From contig NZ_FLKH01000010.1 in assembly GCF_900086715.1 (NCBI RefSeq), positions 186,001 through 250,000 on the forward strand: 64,000 nt of DNA, given 5' to 3'. The notes beneath the pieces are model-generated. The model saw only the letters and a list, made by a program, of their open reading frames with translations. It did not search any database and was not told the DNA's origin. The stretch's first letter is position 1, and the number at the start of each line of letters is the position of its first letter. This stretch comes from Gracilibacillus timonensis (lineage in GTDB: Bacteria > Bacillota > Bacilli > Bacillales > Amphibacillaceae). The translations under genes and the position numbers were made by a program. Positions 59,115 to 64,000 of this stretch are shown here, in pieces.

Positions 59115-59816
59115 TTAACGTGTCTGCACAATCGTAATCCTGCGCATAAATGGAAAACCAATCAAAGAGAAGACAATCCCAATCGCAAATAGGATAACGA
59201 AAGACATAAAATCAACATTAGGAATTACATTCATTACCAAATCTATCATCCAGCCTTCAAACACCCCAAACAATACGGTGACTAACATGGCACCTAGCAG
59301 AATACCACCGCCTAACAGACCGGTTCGATAAAAGATAAGTGCAATCAAGTATAATGCAGCCATCAAGAAGAACATCACCAGCGTATCTACCACGATTCGC
59401 ATCGCCCAATTATCCGTTAACGCCATCGCTGGGTGAACAAATTGATAATTCGTAATGCCAGCCCATTGCTGTAACCATTCGATGATTTGACGAAAAGTGC
59501 TGGCAGCAACAGCCATCGCAAAGGAATACAATACCATAAAATACAATTGCATGATATAGATATTTTTCCTGGTTGCGCCCATCTTCAGGCCAAATGGCAC
59601 ATTTCCTTTAATCAACTGGTAAGAAACAATCGCCACATTGGTATACGTAGCAAATGGAATAGCGAAATACATCTCAAAGTCCGCAACATCTAATAAGAGA
59701 TAACAAATAATATTCATGGTCAGTATAATGGCCACCAGTATCGTCCAAAATATTTTCGTAGAATGAAGTACACCCTGCGTATAATAATAAAGCATGCCTT
59801 TGATTTGATGATTCAT
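59115..59816 (-). CDS. ABC-2 type transporter membrane subunit
   Basis: 233 residues, about six membrane helices, hydrophilic N-terminus (MNHQIKGMLYYYTQGVLHS). It is encoded with a YtrB-like ATPase and a GntR/YtrA regulator; such operons respond to cell-wall-active antibiotics. Gene follows the ATPase by 3 bases. Confidence 0.82.
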   Translation of the reverse strand: MNHQIKGMLYYYTQGVLHSTKIFWTILVAIILTMNIICYLLLDVADFEMYFAIPFATYTNVAIVSYQLIKGNVPFGLKMGATRKNIYIMQLYFMVLYSFAMAVAASTFRQIIEWLQQWAGITNYQFVHPAMALTDNWAMRIVVDTLVMFFLMAALYLIALIFYRTGLLGGGILLGAMLVTVLFGVFEGWMIDLVMNVIPNVDFMSFVILFAIGIVFSLIGFPFMRRITIVQTR

Positions 59817-59819
59817 CGA

Positions 59820-60674
59820 TTATCCCCCTTTCTTTTCTGTTAAATGTATCATCAGTTCTTGAATCGGAACCGCTTCTGTCTGCAGCCCCACTGTTTCCGC
59901 TTCTTGCCTCGTACCATAAGCATAAGCCATCGAATGACCCGCTAAGTCGGTCCGCTGAATCACCTCTTTGTTTTCTAAAAAGGTATCTACTTTTGCCTTT
60001 GGACCTGATACACCAACGGTTTTCTCTCTCAATGTCTCCGCATCCTCTGCCAAAATCAAAGCACCCTCTTGCAAGATCAGCACTTCTTCAAACATCAAGC
60101 TCACCTCATCAATTAAATGGGTTGAAAAAATAATCGTTCGAGGATTTTCTTGATAATCATCCAATAAAATCTGATAAAACGCCTTACGTGACGGGGCATC
60201 CATTCCAATATACGGCTCATCAAATACTGTGATCGGTGCCTTGCTTGCCAATCCCACCGTAATGCCCAAGGCCGATTCCATCCCTTTTGATAAGGTTTTG
60301 ATCTTCATCGATGGTTTTAGATTAAAGGTCTCCAGCAATTCTTCTGCCATTGCTTGATCCCAGCCCGAATAAAAATAAGCAAAGATCTTCAGCACTTGTT
60401 TAATGCGCAATTCCGGGCTGAAGTTATCGGCCTCCTTAATCAAACAAATCGATTCGGTTAAACGCTGGTTTTCAAACGGCCTTTCACCATCAATGGTAAT
60501 CTCCCCTGAACTAGCAAGAATCTGGCCGCTTAAAATGTCCATAAACGTCGTCTTCCCCGCCCCATTTCGACCGAGCAAGCCATATATCTTGTTCTCCTCC
60601 AACGTGAACGAGACGTCGTTTAGAGCATATGTCTCTCCATATTTTTTACTTAAATGCTTCACCTCAATCTTCAT
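59820..60674 (-). CDS. ABC transporter ATPase (YtrB-like)
   Basis: About 284 residues: Walker A GRNGAGKTT, Walker B ITVFDEPYIGMD; the signature is changed (TLSKGME for LSGGQ, common in YtrB-like proteins). ATG preceded by GAGGGTGAT; the start overlaps the regulator stop by 11 bases. Confidence 0.88.
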   Translation of the reverse strand: MKIEVKHLSKKYGETYALNDVSFTLEENKIYGLLGRNGAGKTTFMDILSGQILASSGEITIDGERPFENQRLTESICLIKEADNFSPELRIKQVLKIFAYFYSGWDQAMAEELLETFNLKPSMKIKTLSKGMESALGITVGLASKAPITVFDEPYIGMDAPSRKAFYQILLDDYQENPRTIIFSTHLIDEVSLMFEEVLILQEGALILAEDAETLREKTVGVSGPKAKVDTFLENKEVIQRTDLAGHSMAYAYGTRQEAETVGLQTEAVPIQELMIHLTEKKGG

Positions 60675-61041
60675 CCAAATCACCCTCTCTTCTTAACATA
60701 TCGATTAATTCCTGTTCATTCATGCGCAGCTTTCTCGCCTCTCGTTTCAACGGCAGCATATAATGTTCAAAGAAGGTTTGCTTCCGTTTTTCGATAACAA
60801 TCTCCTTTGCTTCATCTGTCACAAACATCCCCACACCCCTCCTCTTTAACAAAATACCTTCCGCGACTAGCTCGTTAATCCCTTTCCCAGCCGTCGCCGG
60901 ATTGATTTGATAGACGCTGGCAAATTCATTAGTAGACGGGGCACGATCTCCCGCCTTTAACGAATCATCCATCACAGCATCCTCAATCTGTTCCTTGACC
61001 TGCAGGAAAATCGGTTTGCTTTCATCCCAATCTTTATTCAT
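60664..61041 (-). CDS. ytrA: GntR-family repressor of YtrA type
   Basis: About 125 residues: winged helix (about 10-70, APSTNEFASVYQINPATAGKGINELV) and a short C-terminal dimer part, the YtrA subfamily that represses downstream ABC genes. A 24-base inverted repeat lies just upstream. Confidence 0.88.
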   Translation of the reverse strand: MNKDWDESKPIFLQVKEQIEDAVMDDSLKAGDRAPSTNEFASVYQINPATAGKGINELVAEGILLKRRGVGMFVTDEAKEIVIEKRKQTFFEHYMLPLKREARKLRMNEQELIDMLRREGDLDED

Positions 61042-61059
61042 TAGCCTCATTCCTTAATT

Positions 61060-61083
61060 GGTTAATTACTTATGCAACTAACC
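61060..61083. promoter_or_regulatory. candidate YtrA-type operator
   Basis: GGTTAATT and AACTAACC, 7 of 8 positions symmetrical with an 8-base centre, starting 19 bases upstream of the repressor's start codon. Confidence 0.55.
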
Positions 61084-61127
61084 ATATAACATAAACATGA
61101 AAAAGTCAATTGTTTTTTAGATAAAAT

Positions 61128-61245
61128 CAGAAAAACCGGGCTGAAATCCGCCGGTTCTTTATGACCACCCGAAGCTAGCTACTAACTGCTGATAAGATGG
61201 ATTATGTGAAAGGTACTCTGGTTCATTCAAGGTCAAATCGTCCCA
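61128..61245 (-). ncRNA. putative small RNA, copy 2 of a two-member family
   Basis: TATAAT at 61252-61257 on the minus strand, then GGATTTGG-ACGATTTGACCT-GAATGAACC as in copy 1, a different 50-base middle, and a terminator AACCGG...CCGGTT (61134-61156) with a TTTTT run. About 117 bases. Sits between the GntR operon and the XRE operon, as copy 1 sits between two leftward operons. Confidence 0.5.
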
Positions 61246-61284
61246 AATCCCATTATATTAAGGATTCTATGTTTTCTTATCTTT

Positions 61285-61332
61285 TAAAAAACCTGCTTCT
61301 AGTGGAATCGTGATTCTTCCATTAGAAGCAGG
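61285..61332 (-). terminator. terminator of the XRE operon
   Basis: CCTGCTTCTA and TAGAAGCAGG with additional inner pairs; TTTTTT follows on the minus strand. It lies about 110 bases past the end of the membrane protein gene. Confidence 0.8.
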
Positions 61333-61440
61333 GTTGCTGAGAATTTTATATTTCTTGTCTATTAGTATTTAGCGTGCTTTACAGATCTATCAATATACAG
61401 GGGAACCTACATACATTTTCGAATACGCCTAAGCGGATTT

Positions 61441-61728
61441 CTATATCTTTTTACGGAAATACATAATGGCTAAACCATTAATAAGAATCAGGGCAGATAA
61501 TCCAATAACAACCATTAAACCAAGTACTTCAGCTGAGATATTGGAAAAAGAGATAATTAAAATGAAAATCGCATAAATAAGAAATAACAAACCTACTGTG
61601 ATATGTGAAGATTTAGCAAGTATCGATTCTCCTCGCTCATCCTTCCCCTCCTTAGAGGAAAAAGTAATATATCTCCCTAAACCAAAACTAGCAATAATAA
61701 TGGATAAGACAATCATTATATTAATCAC
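61441..61728 (-). CDS. small membrane protein of XRE operon
   Basis: 95 residues with three membrane helices (about 3-20, 42-60, 67-88). Its gene overlaps an XRE regulator by 4 bases. No family recognised; small membrane partners of XRE regulators are common in Firmicutes. Confidence 0.7.
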   Translation of the reverse strand: MINIMIVLSIIIASFGLGRYITFSSKEGKDERGESILAKSSHITVGLLFLIYAIFILIISFSNISAEVLGLMVVIGLSALILINGLAIMYFRKKI

Positions 61729-61955
61729 TTCGTATCACCCTTTCTAGTATAATCAAAAATGTCTTCAATCTGCTTATCGAATAATAACGCTATTTCAAAA
61801 GCTAATTTCAAAGAAGGATTATATTTGTTTGATTCTAAAGAATGAACGGTTTGTCTTGTCACACCTAATTGTTCTGCAACATATTTTTGTGGCCAACGCT
61901 TTTCCGCTCTTAAGATGTACAAGTTATTACGAAGTATTCCTTCTTCTTTTTTCAC
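61725..61955 (-). CDS. XRE-family transcriptional regulator
   Basis: 76-residue single-domain regulator: helix-turn-helix with QKYVAEQLGVTRQTVHSLESN and KLAFEIALLFDKQIEDIF, the YozG/YgzD-type layout. Starts at GTG, with AAGGAGTG upstream. Two TTACTTAAGT boxes upstream are likely operators. Confidence 0.85.
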   Translation of the reverse strand: MKKEEGILRNNLYILRAEKRWPQKYVAEQLGVTRQTVHSLESNKYNPSLKLAFEIALLFDKQIEDIFDYTRKGDTK

Positions 61956-61981
61956 AAACTCACTCCTTCGTTAGATCATTT

Positions 61982-62013
61982 TTACTTAAGTTAAAAATAT
62001 ATTACTTAAGTAA
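61982..62013. promoter_or_regulatory. paired operator boxes upstream of XRE gene
   Basis: TTACTTAAGTTA at 61982 and TTACTTAAGTAA (perfect palindrome) at 62002, exactly 20 bases apart (two helical turns), suggesting cooperative repressor binding. Confidence 0.6.
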
Positions 62014-62050
62014 ATAATATATTACTGATATGTTTTTGTCAAGGCACCAT

Positions 62051-62093
62051 TTAAAAACGCCATTTACCGGTACATACCGTTCAAATGGCGTTT
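62051..62093 (-). terminator. stem-loop terminator downstream of TetR gene
   Basis: AAACGCCATTT and AAATGGCGTTT pair perfectly (11 bp); minus strand continues GTTTTTAAATGG. The distance from the TetR stop is about 130 bases. Confidence 0.65.
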
Positions 62094-62220
62094 GGAGTGA
62101 TAGCGTATTAAAAAATTGACCTTAGACAGGGCGACGTATCCTGTATCGCTGTTAACTACTCATCATTATCCCAACAAATAGTATCTGGAAACCTTTCTCA
62201 GTTCAAGACCCTTTGTTTCC

Positions 62221-62820
62221 TTATTGTTCTTTATCCCCAGGATTTTCGCCTGCAATACCGTAGAAAAATAAGCGGCTAAATTCCATTGAAACAGGTAGCA
62301 TCTCTTGCATGACGCCTTCTCTTTGAAGATAGTCGGTAAACATTTGTAGATACTGCAACAAGGTTTGATCGCTGATTTGTTCATGGATATAGCCCTCTTC
62401 TCTTCCTTGGTGCAGCAGTTTAATCAGTGCAGGTAGCACCTTTTCTTGATAGACTTTCTCGATATAATTCCCTTCTTCTGTATAATACTGCATGATAAAT
62501 TGCAGAAATTCCTCACTGACTTCATTCGCTATCTCGATTTCATCTAAAAATAATTGCTTGATTTTCTGCTCGAATGACATGTCCTCTTCCATTAAAGCCT
62601 GATACCTCTGCCACATCTGGTCCATATAATAAACGATCACTTCTTCTAACAATTTCTCCTTGCTTTCCAAGTAATTGTAGATCGTTACCTGTGATACATT
62701 TGCTTCCTTGGCAATCTCTGCGATCGAGACCTTTTTATATCCTTTTTTTTGAAATAACCGCAGACTTGTTTCTAAAATCGCTTGTTTTTTTTGTAATTTC
62801 CTTCGTTCAAATCCGTTCAT
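62221..62820 (-). CDS. TetR/AcrR regulator divergent from ABC exporter
   Basis: 199 residues: helix-turn-helix (about 14-58, IAEIAKEANVSQVTIYNYLESK) and ligand domain. It is transcribed away from the ABC transporter genes, and two TGAAATA-type inverted repeats lie between them. Confidence 0.9.
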   Translation of the reverse strand: MNGFERRKLQKKQAILETSLRLFQKKGYKKVSIAEIAKEANVSQVTIYNYLESKEKLLEEVIVYYMDQMWQRYQALMEEDMSFEQKIKQLFLDEIEIANEVSEEFLQFIMQYYTEEGNYIEKVYQEKVLPALIKLLHQGREEGYIHEQISDQTLLQYLQMFTDYLQREGVMQEMLPVSMEFSRLFFYGIAGENPGDKEQ

Positions 62821-62887
62821 TTTTTCTTCCCTCGTTTCTTCATCAACCCATCATTTCACTCTTATTATACCTATTTTAACATAAAAA

Positions 62888-62919
62888 TTTTGAAATATTT
62901 TAATTATTTTATTTCAAAA
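62888..62919. promoter_or_regulatory. TetR operator 1
   Basis: TTTTGAAAT and ATTTCAAAA, 14 bases apart, immediately upstream of the -35 of the exporter promoter. Confidence 0.6.
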
Positions 62920-62923
62920 CTTA

Positions 62924-62952
62924 TTGACAATCTCAAACAAAGAGCATATCAT
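62924..62952 (+). promoter_or_regulatory. sigma-A promoter of exporter operon
   Basis: Consensus TTGACA, 17 bases, TATCAT. Transcription would start near 62959, inside TetR operator 2. Confidence 0.75.
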
Positions 62953-62957
62953 AAGAA

Positions 62958-62985
62958 ATGAAATATAAAACATATAATATTTCAT
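62958..62985. promoter_or_regulatory. TetR operator 2
   Basis: ATGAAATAT and ATATTTCAT, a 9-bp inverted repeat with a 10-base centre at the transcription start; shares TGAAAT half-sites with operator 1. Confidence 0.65.
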
Positions 62986-63007
62986 ATTTCCAAGAGGAGG
63001 GTTTCCT

Positions 63008-63907
63008 ATGAACATACTCCAGTTAGAACAAATTTCCAAACGATTCGGACGTTTCCAAGCCTTGAACCAGGTTTCCATGGAATTAAAAGCAGGGGAGATT
63101 TATGGTTTTATTGGTCCTAACGGTGCTGGCAAATCAACGACGATTCGCATCCTTTTAGGTATGTTAAAACCTACTAGCGGCAAAGCAGAGGTATTTGGAA
63201 TGGATGCTTGGAAGGAGGCCGCTGCTATCCATAAACGGTGCACCTATGTTCCAGGCGATGTCAATGTCTGGCCCAATCTTACCGGAGGAGAAGTCATTGA
63301 TGTACTAATGAAAATGAACGGCAGCTCGAATACATCATTAAAAAATCAGTGGATCGAACGGTTTCAATTTGATCCCTCCAAAAAATGCCGTTCCTATTCC
63401 AAAGGGAATCGACAAAAGATTGCCCTCATTGCCGCCTTCGCCTCTGAGGCAGACTTGTATATTTTGGATGAACCCACTTCTGGATTGGATCCGTTAATGG
63501 AGCATGTTTTTCAACAGGGTGTACAAGAAGTGAAAAATAATGGTAAAACGGTACTACTTTCAAGTCATATATTATCCGAGGTAGAAAAACTCTGCGATCG
63601 CGTGGCTATTATCCGTCAAGGAAGTATTATCGAGCAAGGATCCTTGCAAGCATTACGTCACTTAACGCGCATGCATATTGCCGTGGAAACATGTGAAGCT
63701 TTGGGCGACCTACCTGCCTATCCAGGAATCCATGACATCGAGGAAAATGGGGCTGCCGTTACTTTCCAAGTTGACATGGAGCAGTTGGATACGATTATGC
63801 AGTATATCAGCCAGCAAGGAATCATCCGCTTGGACAGCAGCCCGCCGACGTTGGAAGACTTGTTCATGCGTCACTATGAACAAAGTGGAAACGGAGGGGA
63901 AAGATAA
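63008..63907 (+). CDS. ABC exporter ATPase (antibiotic-exporter type)
   Basis: 299 residues: Walker A GPNGAGKST, Walker B LYILDEPTSGLDPLM, the signature is degenerate (SYSKGNRQK). C-terminal extension of about 80 residues. Paired with a large ABC-2 permease it resembles exporters of polyketide antibiotics such as the tetronasin type. AGAGGAGG precedes the ATG; the stop overlaps the next start (TAATG). Confidence 0.88.
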   Translation: MNILQLEQISKRFGRFQALNQVSMELKAGEIYGFIGPNGAGKSTTIRILLGMLKPTSGKAEVFGMDAWKEAAAIHKRCTYVPGDVNVWPNLTGGEVIDVLMKMNGSSNTSLKNQWIERFQFDPSKKCRSYSKGNRQKIALIAAFASEADLYILDEPTSGLDPLMEHVFQQGVQEVKNNGKTVLLSSHILSEVEKLCDRVAIIRQGSIIEQGSLQALRHLTRMHIAVETCEALGDLPAYPGIHDIEENGAAVTFQVDMEQLDTIMQYISQQGIIRLDSSPPTLEDLFMRHYEQSGNGGER

Positions 63908-64000
63908 TGCGCCACCTTCAAGGGTCACATTGGCTGTTCTCGATTTTACTGCGTCAGCATAAAATGCGCCTGTTTTATTGGCTTGCCGGGCTCACCGTCG
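63907..64000 (+). CDS. ABC-2 exporter permease (partial, cut by window end)
   Basis: Only the first 31 residues are present. The start (GSHWLFSILLRQHKMRLFYW then LAGLTV) matches the N-terminus of large tetronasin-type ABC-2 permeases, where a basic stretch leads into the first membrane helix. GGAGGGG precedes the ATG. Confidence 0.65.
   Translation, partial: MRHLQGSHWLFSILLRQHKMRLFYWLAGLTV

Noticed and set aside
1-64000. Insertion sequences, prophage, integrases, tRNA or rRNA genes
   Set aside because: No transposase, integrase or phage structural gene and no tRNA or rRNA pattern was seen on either strand.

Overview
The window looks like a chromosomal segment of an endospore-forming, low-GC member of the Bacillaceae; a moderately halophilic genus such as Gracilibacillus, Halobacillus or Virgibacillus would fit, but that placement is inference. 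Supporting signs are AT-rich DNA, strong AAGGAGG ribosome sites, many GTG and TTG starts, a GerA-type germinant receptor operon, a LutABC lactate operon, and many relatives of Bacillus subtilis proteins (Yda polysaccharide proteins, YhfK, YitT, BmrCD, Bce-type resistance module, YqeB). I found no rRNA, tRNA, insertion sequence, prophage or CRISPR array.

Layout. 0.8-4.4 kb: a small lipoprotein, then a reduced Yda-type exopolysaccharide operon (degenerate GGDEF protein, processive glycosyltransferase, GH8-like lipoprotein). 4.4-20.2 kb: a leftward block holding a complete Tad/Flp pilus system (TadZ, TadA, TadB, TadC, a 57-residue pilin, two TadE-like and one TadG-like pseudopilins, prepilin peptidase), four lipoproteins, and a signalling set of FHA protein, PP2C phosphatase, Ser/Thr kinase and an EssB/YukC-like membrane pseudokinase. 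EssB is normally a type VII secretion component, yet no EssC or WXG100 gene is present. This hybrid Tad-kinase-EssB locus is the best candidate for an under-described system. 20.2-20.9 kb is a gene-free stretch with a large hairpin, a rightward promoter and terminator, and two decayed 51-bp repeats.

20.9-34.4 kb: a glycerophosphodiester phosphodiesterase, a gerA-C-D-B germination operon, a LOG-family hydrolase, MscS, YhfK, a Fic toxin with a 55-residue overlapping partner, a sugar dehydrogenase-like lipoprotein, YitT, a YrhK-domain protein and CorA.

34.4-50 kb is rich in drug and peptide resistance functions: an APH-fold kinase, BmrCD heterodimeric exporter behind an attenuator, an ECF sigma factor with a lipoprotein, a Bce-type ABC transporter with its two-component system, RodA, and an ABC-F protein behind a 38-residue leader peptide and two terminators. 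Matching TTACA-N4-TGTAA boxes suggest the Bce response regulator also controls the lipoprotein-sigma operon.

50-64 kb: a 51-bp repeat array, lutRABC, PadR, TetR, YtrA and XRE regulators with their membrane partners and recognisable operators, and at the right edge a divergent TetR/ABC exporter cut by the window end. Two homologous intergenic elements (about 43.9 and 61.1 kb), each with a TATAAT box, a conserved 5' block and a terminator, look like a two-member small RNA family.
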